64,000 nucleotides of DNA from Acidimicrobiia bacterium (GCA_024281095.1 JAMXLJ010000127.1:47408-111407); one strand, 5' to 3'; positions 25,534 to 34,537 are shown, numbered from the stretch's first letter. Made by a program: numbers and translations. Notes: generated by a model not told the origin, from the letters alone.

Positions 25534-27366
25534 GTGCAGCCGACGATCATCGCAGCCTTACGCCGGATCTCCCGATTTGTCGCGCTCTTCGTGGTCGCCG
25601 CGCTCTTCGGTGGTCTCGCGCTCGCCATACCTGCGACCGGTGCTCATGCGGCCGTGGTCGCGAGCAGCGGGGGCCCCGGGGAGAAGTTCGGGTTCGCGAC
25701 AGGCGCCGACATCTTGTGGAACCGTACGCCCGCCGAGCAGGCGGCCGAGCTCGACACCATCGCCAGCGCGGGGACGAAGTGGGTCCGCTTCGACATCAGC
25801 TGGGACACCGTCCAACCGTTCGGCCCGGCCTGGTACGACTGGAGCCAGCCCGACCGCCTCGTGCTCGCGGCCAATGCCCGTGGCCTCCACGCGCTCGGTG
25901 TTCTGACCTACACGCCGCAGTGGGCCCGGCAGGCGCGCTGCTCGAACGACCGGGCGTGTCCGCCCGCGGACGACGGCCAGTTCGCCGCCTACGCCCGTGC
26001 CGCCGCTGTGCACTACGGCTCCAGCGTGACGGCTTGGGAGGTCTGGAACGAGCCCAACTGGGAGCCGTTCTGGCGCAGTCCCAATGCGGCCGACTATGTC
26101 GCCCTGCTCAAGCCGACCTACACAGCGATCAAGAGCGTGCAGCCCAACTCGACGGTCGTCAGCGGCGGGCTCGCTCCGTACGGCGACCTCAACCGCACCG
26201 CGGTGGATCCGCTCGTCGCACTCTCGAGCCCGGTCAACTTCGTGACCGCGATGTACGCGGCCGGGGCGCGGGGTTACTTCGACGCCCTGGGCCACCACCC
26301 GTACGCCTACCCCTACGCTCCGATGGATTGCTGCGCAGGATGGAATGCCGTCCTCCAGACGCCGATGCTGCACGCGGTCATGGCCGCCAACGGTGATGGG
26401 AGCAAGCCGATCTGGGGCACCGAGGCCGGCGCGCCCACCGCGGGCCCCTCATCCGTCAGCGAAGCGCAGCAGGCCGACTGGGTGCGCCAGTACGTGCAGA
26501 TGTGGAACAACTGGTCGTTCACCGGGCCCTTGATGTTCTTCTCGGTGCGCGATCTCGGCACCAGCTCGAACAACACCGACCACTTCGGCTTCACCCGCGT
26601 CGATCTGTCGCCGAAGCCCGCGTACACCGCGCTGATCCAGTCGCTCGCCGCCATCGGCGGGATGGGGCCTATCGCCGGTGCGACGGGCGTCAGCCCGTTC
26701 GTGAAGGTGGGCGCGCCGTCGCAGGCCGTCGCCGTCCGCGCCGCGGGCGGCTACTACGTGATGAGCTCGACCGGCCGTGTCGAGGCCTTTGGTGGTGCGC
26801 CCTACTACGGCGCACCGAGCTTCCCGCCCGGGCTCGCGAAGGACATGGCGGTCATGCCCGACGGTGCGGGGTACGTGGTGCTCGACGCATGGGGCGGCGT
26901 GCACCGGTTCGGCTCCGCTTCCAACCTGCAGTCGCTCCCCGACACGTACTGGCCCGGTTGGGACATCGCCCGGAGCATCAAGATCACACCCGACGGCAAG
27001 GGCCTGGCCGTCCTCGACGGATGGGGCGGCGTGCACTGGGCCGGCGGCACGGTGAACCTGCAGGCCGGGTGGTGGAAGGGCTGGGACATCGCCCGGGCCC
27101 TGGCCCTGACGCCCGACGGCCGCGGCATCTACGTGCTCGACGCATGGGGCGGCATCCACACCGCCGGCACGGCGAGTTACCGGGGCGGCCCGTTCTGGCC
27201 CGGTTGGGACATCGCCCGTGACATCGTGGTGACCCCGAGCGGCAACGGCTACGCGGTGCTCGACGGTTTCGGCGGCATCCATCCTGTCGGTGACGCCCCG
27301 ACCCAGGTGACGCCCGGGTTCACGTCCGGCGACACGTGGCGGTCACTGGCACTCAAGCCGTCGTGA
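25534..27366 (+). CDS. Secreted glycosidase-like TIM-barrel protein with WGG repeats
   Basis: A 610-residue secreted protein. A signal peptide (residues 1-35, ending ATGAHAAV) is followed by a clan-A glycoside hydrolase-like barrel (about 45-375). The acid/base glutamate is in EVWNEPNWEPFW and the nucleophile candidate glutamate in IWGTEAGAP; the overall pattern is like GH39/GH5-related proteins. From about residue 400 come tandem repeats of ~41-44 residues with GWDIAR, TPDGKG and VLDAWGGVH motifs (nt 26740-27360), probably a beta-propeller or lectin-like domain. The minus-strand gene at 28985 encodes a paralogue of the barrel. It probably trims or remodels the exported polysaccharide. Confidence 0.82.
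   Translation: MQPTIIAALRRISRFVALFVVAALFGGLALAIPATGAHAAVVASSGGPGEKFGFATGADILWNRTPAEQAAELDTIASAGTKWVRFDISWDTVQPFGPAWYDWSQPDRLVLAANARGLHALGVLTYTPQWARQARCSNDRACPPADDGQFAAYARAAAVHYGSSVTAWEVWNEPNWEPFWRSPNAADYVALLKPTYTAIKSVQPNSTVVSGGLAPYGDLNRTAVDPLVALSSPVNFVTAMYAAGARGYFDALGHHPYAYPYAPMDCCAGWNAVLQTPMLHAVMAANGDGSKPIWGTEAGAPTAGPSSVSEAQQADWVRQYVQMWNNWSFTGPLMFFSVRDLGTSSNNTDHFGFTRVDLSPKPAYTALIQSLAAIGGMGPIAGATGVSPFVKVGAPSQAVAVRAAGGYYVMSSTGRVEAFGGAPYYGAPSFPPGLAKDMAVMPDGAGYVVLDAWGGVHRFGSASNLQSLPDTYWPGWDIARSIKITPDGKGLAVLDGWGGVHWAGGTVNLQAGWWKGWDIARALALTPDGRGIYVLDAWGGIHTAGTASYRGGPFWPGWDIARDIVVTPSGNGYAVLDGFGGIHPVGDAPTQVTPGFTSGDTWRSLALKPS
26740..27360 (+). repeat. Tandem coding repeats (about 123-132 bp unit)
   Basis: The LDxWGGxH motif recurs at about nt 26881, 27014, 27138 and 27260 (the last as LDGFGGIH), and GWDIAR at about 26956, 27082 and 27205. 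Nucleotide identity between units is high (for example CTCGACGCATGGGGCGGC), suggesting recent expansion. Confidence 0.8.
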
Positions 27367-27389
27367 CCGCGACAAATCTGACTCGCGTT

Positions 27390-27418
27390 CGAGGCGCCGG
27401 GGTCTTCCCGCCGCCTCG
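27390..27418. terminator. Bidirectional terminator hairpin between convergent genes
   Basis: Arms CGAGGCG (27390-27396) and CGCCTCG (27412-27418) enclose an inner CGGG/CCCG stem, separated by one C.C mismatch. It sits midway between the convergent glycosidase and Wzc-like genes. It has no strong U-tract on either strand. Confidence 0.6.
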
Positions 27419-27441
27419 TCGCGTGTGATGAAGCGCCGAGC

Positions 27442-28869
27442 TCAGCTGCTGTAGTAGCTCGTCGGCCGGGGCGTTGCGGCGCGGTTGACGACGATGCCGA
27501 CGATGTTCGCACCACCGCGTTCGAGCGACTCGATGGTGGCCCGAACGGCGCGCTTGCGGCTCGTCTTCATGTCGAGCACGAAGATGGTTGCGTCGCACTG
27601 CGATGCAACCGCCATCGCATCGGCGAACAGCGCGCCCGGCGGCGTGTCCACGACGACGAGACGCACGGCCCGCAGTCCGTCGAGCACCTGACGGAAGGCC
27701 CGGGCACCGAGCACGCCCGAGGGGTCGCTCACGGGCGCGCCCGACGGAAGGATGCGCAGGAAGGGGCTGGTTCCGTTGCGCCGCAGGGTGCTCGCGATGT
27801 CGGCACCCTGCAACACGGCCGACAGCCCGGGAGCGCGGGCGACACCGAGCCGTTCGTGCACCGCCGGCTTGCGGAGGTCCGCGTCGATGAGCACGACCTT
27901 CTCGTCGAGTGCGGCAGCGGACTCGGCGAGGTGGATGGCCACGAACGTCTTGCCCGCGTCCGCGTTCGCGCTCACGACCGCGAGGGTCCGCGGCTTGCCC
28001 GCACCCTCGAGGAACATCAGATTCGTGCGCAGGATGCGGAAGGCCTCGACGGTGTCGGCGTCGGAACCCTTCGGGATGCGCGCCAGCACGGGCAGGCCCG
28101 CGAGCTTCATGATGTCGGCGCTGTCGTCGGTCGTCGAGAACCGGTCGCCCAACGCCCGGATGATCACCCAGAGCTCGGACACGACGACGAATGCGACCGC
28201 CAGCGCGAGCAGCGAGTCGCGAAGCGGACGGGGCGAAACCGGCGTGGACGACGCGACGGCCGGCGACACGACATCGATGCGGTTCTGCGGTTGTGCATCC
28301 CGTTGGAAGTACGCGGCCGTCGCGGATGTCAGCGCCTGCGTGATGGCCGGGACTTGCGGGTTGTTCGCCGGGAGGCCGTTGAGTTGGGCTTGCAGGTTGC
28401 GGATCGTCGCCGAGAGTTCCGCCAGGTCGCCGAACTTCGCCGCGAGCTGCTGGTTGATGACCGCGTCGGTGAGTGCGGTGCTCTCACCTCGGGCCAGGGC
28501 CGCGGCGTCGCGCGGTGACGCGGCCGTCGCGCGCACCTTGAGGAACCCGGTGTTGCTCTCCTGGCTCACCGAGATGCGGCTGCGCGCCGACGTCGTGGAG
28601 ATCTTCAGGCCCGACTTCGCGACCGCCGTCGCGACGACCGGCACCGACTTGCCGAGCGTGGCGTACGTCGCGGTCAGGAAGTTCGTGTCGTCGGAGGACG
28701 CCTGCCCGACCGCCGCCCGGCCCGACGTGACCTGCAGTTCGGCGGTCGCGCCGTACTGTTTGGCGCGGCTCGCGTCCACCACGTACACGGTGGCGGCGAT
28801 CAGTACTGACACGACGAGGATCCGCCACCAGTTCTGAAGGATCGTCCGAAAATGTTCGGCGACGTCCAC
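27442..28869 (-). CDS. Wzc/CapB-like chain-length determinant ATPase (putative tyrosine kinase)
   Basis: A 475-residue polysaccharide co-polymerase. A Wzz-type N-terminal domain has two membrane helices (ILVVSVLIAATVYVV near residue 17, and LLALAVAFVVVSELWVII near 215) flanking a periplasm-side coiled region. A cytosolic BY-kinase-like ATPase domain follows, with the P-loop SANADAGKTF, the Walker A' VLIDADLRKP and the Walker B-like LVVVDTPPGALF. The usual GEGK of the P-loop is DAGK here, and the C-terminal tyrosine cluster is only YY (PTSYYSS). Kinase activity is therefore uncertain, though ATP binding looks intact. It controls chain length with the Wzy-like protein. Confidence 0.85.
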   Translation of the reverse strand: MDVAEHFRTILQNWWRILVVSVLIAATVYVVDASRAKQYGATAELQVTSGRAAVGQASSDDTNFLTATYATLGKSVPVVATAVAKSGLKISTTSARSRISVSQESNTGFLKVRATAASPRDAAALARGESTALTDAVINQQLAAKFGDLAELSATIRNLQAQLNGLPANNPQVPAITQALTSATAAYFQRDAQPQNRIDVVSPAVASSTPVSPRPLRDSLLALAVAFVVVSELWVIIRALGDRFSTTDDSADIMKLAGLPVLARIPKGSDADTVEAFRILRTNLMFLEGAGKPRTLAVVSANADAGKTFVAIHLAESAAALDEKVVLIDADLRKPAVHERLGVARAPGLSAVLQGADIASTLRRNGTSPFLRILPSGAPVSDPSGVLGARAFRQVLDGLRAVRLVVVDTPPGALFADAMAVASQCDATIFVLDMKTSRKRAVRATIESLERGGANIVGIVVNRAATPRPTSYYSS

Positions 28870-28877
28870 GGCCGACC

Positions 28878-28883
28878 ATTCTA
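28878..28883 (-). promoter_or_regulatory. -10 box (TAGAAT) for the Wzc-like gene
   Basis: On the minus strand TAGAAT ends 8 bases before the GTG at 28869, implying a leaderless or nearly leaderless transcript. No convincing -35 element is visible. Confidence 0.45.
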
Positions 28884-28984
28884 GGCGTCACCATCGGTTC
28901 TGCCCGGCACCCCGTGGTCGGGTCCGCGCGGCGCGTCTTGACCTCCTGAGACGGGCGGTCCGTCGCGCACGGGCAACTCTGGGG

Positions 28985-30202
28985 TCAGCCGGCGAGAATG
29001 CTCCGGAACGCAGCGAAGGCCTGTTTCGGGCTCCCGTTCGCGTGCAGCACCCCGAACGACTCCTGTTGTCCCCAAGCGCTGCTCAGGTCCCTGATCGAGT
29101 ACCACAGCATCGGGCCGGTGAAGGGCCAGCCGTTCCACACGCTGTAATAGATCTGTATCCATTGGGCCTGCCGGCTCTCACTGACGCTGCCTTCGCCACG
29201 AGTCGGTGCGCCGGTCTCGGTGGACCAAATCAGCTTGTCTCCTTCACCGCGGGCGACCATTTCGTTGTGAATGTCGCGCGCCTGGAGGAGCGCGTTCGAC
29301 GAGATCCGGCTCGTGGGGTCGTTCGGGAACGTGTAGGTGTGGATCGCGACGCCGTCGAAGCTGCCCCCGGCGCCCGCGTCGTACATCCGCTTGATGAACG
29401 TCGGTGGCGACACCGACGAGCCTGGATGCGTCTCCGCCGGTGAAGTTCCGCCGGTCAGCACCGTGACGTTCCGTGACACCGAGCGCAGGGCCTCTGCGCT
29501 GACCTTCAGCAATCCGGCGTAGGCAGCCGGGTCGGGGTGGGCCCAGAACTGGCTGACGTTTGGCTCGTTCCAGATCTCCCAGACGAGCACTCCCTGCGGC
29601 ACGTAACGCAGAGCCGCGGAGCGTACGAAGTTCGCGAAGTCCTGCGGATTGCTCGGCGGGTGCTTGTCGGTCGCGCCAGGTGGGACGGCCCAGGGCGGCG
29701 AGTAGGTGGGGAGCGCGATCACGGACATTCCCCGTTGGTTGACCGCGTTGACGATGCGGTCGATTGCGCTCCAGTTCCATGACGTCGGTCCGTCGTGCTG
29801 CACCCACGACCAGTCGAAATCGAACCGCACCCATTGGGCCCGTGTCGACGCGACCGCGTCGAGATCGCGGGCGAGTTGTTCGTCGGTCTCACTCAGAATG
29901 CCGCTTCCGGTAGCGAAGCCCGCCCGCGTCGCGGCCTGCGAACGTGGTGCCGTGGTCGGTGCCGGCTGCGCGGTGGTGGTGGTCGTCGCCGGCGCGGTCG
30001 TCGGTGGCGACGTGATCGGAGGGTGCGACACGCTCGGCGGGTTCAGCGGCGCCGGCGACGGACCGCGTGACGCGGCCCAAATGCCCGCGCCCAGCAGCGC
30101 GAGCAGCATGCACACGACGACGACCTGCCAGATCCTGGGCAGTCCGCGTCCTGCCGGAGTTGGCGGCCCCGGTGTGGGCCGTCCGTCGTCAGACTGTCGC
30201 AC
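28985..30202 (-). CDS. Membrane-anchored glycosidase-like TIM-barrel protein
   Basis: A 405-residue paralogue of the secreted glycosidase at 25534. The cytosolic tail is followed by one membrane helix (IWQVVVVCMLLALLGAGIWAA, residues about 24-44). A Pro/Thr-rich linker of about 45 residues leads to the barrel, with the acid/base glutamate in EIWNEPNVSQFW and the second glutamate in IWSTETGAP. It lacks the WGG repeat domain. It overlaps the upstream minus-strand glycosyltransferase by 14 bases, so the two are co-transcribed. It probably acts on the same glycan at the cell surface. Confidence 0.82.
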   Translation of the reverse strand: MRQSDDGRPTPGPPTPAGRGLPRIWQVVVVCMLLALLGAGIWAASRGPSPAPLNPPSVSHPPITSPPTTAPATTTTTAQPAPTTAPRSQAATRAGFATGSGILSETDEQLARDLDAVASTRAQWVRFDFDWSWVQHDGPTSWNWSAIDRIVNAVNQRGMSVIALPTYSPPWAVPPGATDKHPPSNPQDFANFVRSAALRYVPQGVLVWEIWNEPNVSQFWAHPDPAAYAGLLKVSAEALRSVSRNVTVLTGGTSPAETHPGSSVSPPTFIKRMYDAGAGGSFDGVAIHTYTFPNDPTSRISSNALLQARDIHNEMVARGEGDKLIWSTETGAPTRGEGSVSESRQAQWIQIYYSVWNGWPFTGPMLWYSIRDLSSAWGQQESFGVLHANGSPKQAFAAFRSILAG

Positions 30203-31334
30203 CGGCGAGCGCCTCCGCGACCACGGCGCTGAAGCGGGCCCGGAAGCGCTCGGGCGCGAACGTCAGCGCATGGCTGCGCAACCGGGCGGGCTCGAACCGT
30301 CCCGGGTCGAACGACTGGAGCACGCTCGACAACGTGTCGACCGCCTGCCCGTCCACGGCGAGCGGGAAGAGCACGCCGGTCACTCCGTCGACGACGGTCT
30401 CGAGCGCGCCTCCGCGTCCGAGCGCGACGACCGGTGCGCCGCAGGCCTGCGCTTCGAGCGGCACGATGCCGAAGTCCTCCTCATGGGGGAACACGAGGGC
30501 GCGGCAGCGGCGGTAGAGATCGAGGAGGGTTACGTCGTCGACCCGTCCGAGCAGTTCCAACCCGGGCCACGCGAGCGCTTCCAGGTCGCGCCGGCCGCGG
30601 CCTTCACCGGCGACCACGAGGCGCACGCCGGCGCGTCGCGCCGCAGCCGCCGCGAGGTCAGCGCGCTTGTACGGCGCGAGCCGTCCGGCGAACAGGAAGA
30701 AGTCCTCGCGCTCGACGCGCGGATCGATCGTGTACCGCTCGACGTCGACCGGCGGCGCCACGACGGTCGCGTCGCGCTGCCACCAGCGCGACACGCGGGA
30801 GGCGACGTGCCCCGAGTTCGCGACGATGCGGACCGGGCGTTTCGCCGCGCGTGCGTCGGGCCCGCGCTGCGTCGCGGCGAACGCGGCGAGGCCCGCTCGC
30901 CCGACGCGGCCGCCGATCTCGTTCGCGCGCATCGACGATTCCCAGATCCACCGCGCCGGCGTGTGCGTGTACGAGACGACGGGCACGCCGTCCGGCGGTC
31001 GGATCCGGTTCGCGAACGCGTGGTGACTCGTGATCACGACGTCGACTCCGGACAGGTCGATGCGGGCCATCGCGAGCGGCAGCAGCGGGAGTAGGTGCGC
31101 GTACGTGCCGTCGCCCCGGTACAGGCGCTGCAGCGGTGTCGCCCGCACGTTCGCGTCGAGCAGACCGGGCGGCAACGTCGATCGGTCGACGAGCGGCGCG
31201 TGCACGACCGCGTCGGGCCAGATCCGGTGCATCTCCTCGACGACCCGTTCGGCTCCGCCCGGCTCCGTGAACCGTTCGTGGACGATCGCGACGCGGAGTC
31301 CTTCCTGCGTGCCGCGCGGGCTGGGTGTGCTCAA
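30189..31334 (-). CDS. Glycosyltransferase family 4
   Basis: A 381-residue GT-B glycosyltransferase. The N-terminus reads LRVAIVHERFTEPGGAERVVEEM. The C-terminal domain has FFLFAGRLAPYKRADLAAAAARRAG, VVAGEGRGRRDLEAL and the nucleotide-sugar segment LVFPHEEDFGIVPLEAQACGAPVVALGRGGALETVVDG. The start appears to be TTG 31334, with AGAGGA about 10 bases upstream on the minus strand. First gene of a minus-strand unit with the membrane-anchored glycosidase. Related to mannosyltransferase-like GT4 enzymes; the donor is unknown. Confidence 0.88.
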   Translation of the reverse strand: MSTPSPRGTQEGLRVAIVHERFTEPGGAERVVEEMHRIWPDAVVHAPLVDRSTLPPGLLDANVRATPLQRLYRGDGTYAHLLPLLPLAMARIDLSGVDVVITSHHAFANRIRPPDGVPVVSYTHTPARWIWESSMRANEIGGRVGRAGLAAFAATQRGPDARAAKRPVRIVANSGHVASRVSRWWQRDATVVAPPVDVERYTIDPRVEREDFFLFAGRLAPYKRADLAAAAARRAGVRLVVAGEGRGRRDLEALAWPGLELLGRVDDVTLLDLYRRCRALVFPHEEDFGIVPLEAQACGAPVVALGRGGALETVVDGVTGVLFPLAVDGQAVDTLSSVLQSFDPGRFEPARLRSHALTFAPERFRARFSAVVAEALAGATV

Positions 31335-31661
31335 ACCCGTACCGTTCCTCTGATCCGCCCCATCCGGCCGTCAGACCCCGGACGGTCCTGTCGGTCCTCG
31401 CGGCCGCCGCCCGCACGGCGGCGAGGAGGTCGACCGTTCCGCCCAGGCGCTCCCTGTCCGGCGCACCCGCGGGTCGATCGGACAGGCAGCGTAGACGACC
31501 ACGTGGGGCGCCCTGACGCGCGGCGTACGGCGTGCGGCGTGCACAGAGCGTCCGATGATGCCTTCTAGACTCACCCGGCTCGGCGGCGCGTCTCGTCGGG
31601 GTGCGGGGCCCGGCGCCGTCGAGTTCCACGACTTGCCGACGACTGTGGGCGCGACCGACCG
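31335..31661. other. Divergent intergenic region with two hairpins
   Basis: 327 bases between divergent glycosyltransferase genes. A hairpin has arms CCTCGC/GCGAGG (31396-31401 / 31421-31426) with an inner CGCCG/CGGCG stem. A second has 8-bp perfect arms CCTGTCCG/CGGACAGG (31453-31460 / 31479-31486). TAGACT at 31566-31571 might be a -10 box for the plus-strand gene, without a recognisable -35. No open frame of coding character was found. Confidence 0.45.
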
Positions 31662-32840
31662 ATGCGGATCCTGATCGTCTCGAGCCTCTGGCCGCCACGG
31701 GTTCTCGGCGGTGCCGAGCTCTACGCGTCCGAGCTCGCCAACCGGCTGCGCGCCGGGGGGCACGACGTCGGCGCGGTGACCTGGGGCGTGGAGGGCGACG
31801 ATGTCGTCGCAGTCGTGCCGCCGTGGCCCTACCTGCTCGATGAGTACGCGTCGAAGAACGCCGCCCAACGGGCAGTGATGCACGGTCTCGACCTGTTCAA
31901 CGCCGCCGCTCGTCGAACGCTCGATCACGCGCTGCGCACCTTCCGGCCCGACGTCGTGCACTCGCACGGCGTCCCCGGCATGTCGGGCGCGGTGCTCGCG
32001 CTGCCATCGCAACGCGGGATCGCGCACGTCCACACCATCCACGACTACTGGCTCCTGTGCCAGCGGCTCTCGATGGTCAAGCGGTCGGGTGTCGCGTGCG
32101 AACAGCGGTGCCGAAGCTGTGTGACCATCTCGGCCGCGCGCAACGCCACCATCGCGCGTCACCCGCCGCAGCTCCTCCTCGCCGTCTCCGAGGCCGTGGC
32201 CCGCGAGCACCAGGTGCTGGCGTGGGCGCGGCCGCGCCTACGCGTCGTGCCCAACCCGGTCGAGCCGTTGACCGGTGTCGAGAGGCGATCGGCCGGCTCG
32301 ACGCTGACGTTCGGCTACATCGGTCAGGTCGCGCGCTACAAGGGCGTGCACACACTGGTGGACGCGTTCCTCGCGACGAAGCTCAGCGACGTGCGACAGG
32401 CGCGCCTTCTGATCGCCGGCACCGGGGCCGTGCGCGACGAGCTCGCGCACCGTACGCCGGCGTCGATCGAGTGGTTGGGATGGGTCGACGAGCGGGGGAA
32501 GCGGGACTTCTACTCGGCGATCGACTGCCTCGTCGTGCCGTCGGAGTGGAAGGATCCTGCTCCGCTCGTGGTCAACGAGGCGCGGGGCCTCGGTGTGCCG
32601 GTGATCGGCGCGCGCATCGGCGGGATCCCCGAGCTCATCGCGCCGGAGTCGGCGCCCCTGCTGTTCCCTTCGGGTGACGTCGTCGCGCTGCAGCAGCAAC
32701 TCGAAGCCTTCGCCGCCGACCCCGCGCGTTACGCATCACGAGAGGGGTCACGGCCGCCCGGCTGGGACGTGCACCTCGACCGTGTGCTCCGGGCCTACGA
32801 CGACGCACGGATGTCACGGACGGCGTCGCGGCCGACGTAG
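31662..32840 (+). CDS. Glycosyltransferase family 4
   Basis: A 392-residue GT-B enzyme. The N-terminal glycine-rich loop is MRILIVSSLWPPRVLGGAELYASELANRL, and VVHSHGVPGMSG leads to the acceptor site HTIHDYWLLC. A cysteine cluster (CEQRCRSC, residues about 146-153) follows the HDYW motif, a feature of a GT4 subgroup in capsule loci. The C-terminus has FGYIGQVARYKGVHTLVDAF, CLVVPSEWKDPAPLVVNEARGLGVPVIGARIGGIPELI. It probably adds one of the repeat-unit sugars. ATG 31662 is the natural start. Confidence 0.9.
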   Translation: MRILIVSSLWPPRVLGGAELYASELANRLRAGGHDVGAVTWGVEGDDVVAVVPPWPYLLDEYASKNAAQRAVMHGLDLFNAAARRTLDHALRTFRPDVVHSHGVPGMSGAVLALPSQRGIAHVHTIHDYWLLCQRLSMVKRSGVACEQRCRSCVTISAARNATIARHPPQLLLAVSEAVAREHQVLAWARPRLRVVPNPVEPLTGVERRSAGSTLTFGYIGQVARYKGVHTLVDAFLATKLSDVRQARLLIAGTGAVRDELAHRTPASIEWLGWVDERGKRDFYSAIDCLVVPSEWKDPAPLVVNEARGLGVPVIGARIGGIPELIAPESAPLLFPSGDVVALQQQLEAFAADPARYASREGSRPPGWDVHLDRVLRAYDDARMSRTASRPT

Positions 32841-32933
32841 CATGACCGCTTCGTACCTCTCGAGGTCCCGGGGCGTGTCGGGGCGGATGTCGTACCGCGG
32901 GACGGCTCCGCGCTCGCGGGCGAGGGGGAGCTG

Positions 32934-34469
32934 ATGGTCAGGGGCACGACGGCAGACGCTCCAACGGCCACATCGCTCGCGACCGCGCCTGGTGAGCGCC
33001 GCCGGCGGGTGCCCGTCGGGGCACTGGTGGCGGGCGAGACCCTCGTCGGCGTGATCCTGGGCCTTTGGCGGCTCGGGCACAACAGCTTCTGGGCCGACGA
33101 GGCGTACACGTGGTCCACCGCGTCGCGAAGCTGGTCGTCGTTCGTCCACGTCGTGATCCACCACGAAGGCGGCGGGCTGCTTCACTCGCTGTTCACGTTC
33201 TTCTGGATCAAGGTCAGCGACGGTGAGACGTGGCTGCGCCTGCCGTCCGTGTTCTTCGCCGCGTTGGCGATCCCGCTCGTGTACCGGGCGGCGAGCCGGT
33301 TGTTCGACGAGCGTGTGGCACTCGTCGCCGGGTGGTTGCTGGCGATCAACGCCACCGTGCTGTTCTATGCACAAGAGGCGCGCACGTATGCGTTGACCGT
33401 GCTGCTCGTCACGGCGTCGTTCGCGTTCTTCGTCGACCAGATCAAGGCGCCGAGCCGGCGCTCGTTCGTGGCGTGGATCGTGTGCAGCGCGCTCGCTGTT
33501 TACGCGTTGCCACTCGCCGGCGGAGCCATCGTCGCCCAGGCCCTTTCGTTGGTTCTCGCGCGGCCGTCCGAGCTCCCGCTGCGCCGGCTCGCCCGCGGGT
33601 TCGCCTCCATCGTCGTACTGGTGATCCCCATGGCGGTGATCCAGATCGCGCAGGCGCGCGGCGGCAGCCTCAACGAGTTCCTCGAAGGTGACCGCACGCC
33701 AGGCTTCGTGTTGCGGTCGTTCGTCGGCCTCTCGGGCGGCGGCGGGAAGCCGCTCATCCTGGTGTACGGCGCGCTCGTAGCCGCCGCCCTCGCGACGGCA
33801 TGGCCGATCGCGCGCCGATCGGGCCGCTCGCTGGCGTTGTGGAGGGTGGGGCTGCCGTTCTGCTGGTTGGTCGTGCCATGCGTGCTCGTCGTCGCGAGCT
33901 CCTATGTCACGCCGAATTTCGCGGCGCGTTACTTCCTCATGAGCGTGCCCGGGCTCGCGATCCTCGCGGCGTTCGGGCTCGTGCGCCTCACCGCTCGGTC
34001 GCGGGAGCTCATGGTCGGGGCGCTCGTCGTCGTCACCGCGCTCGCGTTCGTCGGCCTGTACCGCTACTACTTCGATTACCACAGCGACGACTTCCGCGAC
34101 GCGGTCGCGTTCATGCTGGAACGCCGTGCACCGGGCGATGGCGTGGCGTTCATCGGCGACGAAGCTCGGATCCCGTTCGAGTACTACACACGCGACCGGC
34201 AGGCCGAGCGGACGTCGCTGGTTCCCGCGTATCCCACCGCGCCGTGGGGCCGTTTCGGCACGGGGGACGCGCACGAGTCCATCCCGACGGCCGCCGAGGT
34301 CGCGCGGATGCTGCACGACCATCCCCGGCTCTGGGTGTTCCGGCGGTACGACGGCACGTCGCAAGCGGCGCGGGACCGTTTCGCGCAGCTCGCACGCGGT
34401 GCGGGCGTTCGGCGCTGGCAGTTCCAGGACAACGTCCGGCTGTACCTGTACGAACGCGCGGGCTCCTGA
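32934..34469 (+). CDS. GT-C membrane glycosyltransferase (ArnT/PMT-like)
   Basis: A 511-residue polytopic protein of the polyprenyl-phosphate-sugar-dependent GT-C fold. After a cytosolic start the first helix leads to the catalytic loop NSFWADEAYTW (acidic DE). Further motifs are TWLRLPSVFFAALAIPLVYR and LFYAQEARTYALTVLL, and about 10 hydrophobic helices are followed by a soluble C-terminal domain (from about residue 395). It would transfer a sugar from a lipid-phosphate donor on the outer face. The ATG has a GGGGGAG ribosome site. A related gene lies immediately downstream. Confidence 0.87.
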   Translation: MVRGTTADAPTATSLATAPGERRRRVPVGALVAGETLVGVILGLWRLGHNSFWADEAYTWSTASRSWSSFVHVVIHHEGGGLLHSLFTFFWIKVSDGETWLRLPSVFFAALAIPLVYRAASRLFDERVALVAGWLLAINATVLFYAQEARTYALTVLLVTASFAFFVDQIKAPSRRSFVAWIVCSALAVYALPLAGGAIVAQALSLVLARPSELPLRRLARGFASIVVLVIPMAVIQIAQARGGSLNEFLEGDRTPGFVLRSFVGLSGGGGKPLILVYGALVAAALATAWPIARRSGRSLALWRVGLPFCWLVVPCVLVVASSYVTPNFAARYFLMSVPGLAILAAFGLVRLTARSRELMVGALVVVTALAFVGLYRYYFDYHSDDFRDAVAFMLERRAPGDGVAFIGDEARIPFEYYTRDRQAERTSLVPAYPTAPWGRFGTGDAHESIPTAAEVARMLHDHPRLWVFRRYDGTSQAARDRFAQLARGAGVRRWQFQDNVRLYLYERAGS

Positions 34470-34510
34470 GCTCGACGCGCGCGCACGCATCAGCGCCACG
34501 ATCCGAGGTT

Positions 34511-34537
34511 TTGACGACCACGGGACGTGGCTACACT
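34511..34537 (+). promoter_or_regulatory. Promoter with internal inverted repeat
   Basis: TTGACG (34511-34516) and TACACT (34532-34537) are 15 bases apart (16 if TTTGAC is used). Between them lies CCACG-GGA-CGTGG (34518-34530), a perfect inverted repeat that could be an operator. The GT-C gene starts about 130 bases downstream. Confidence 0.5.
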
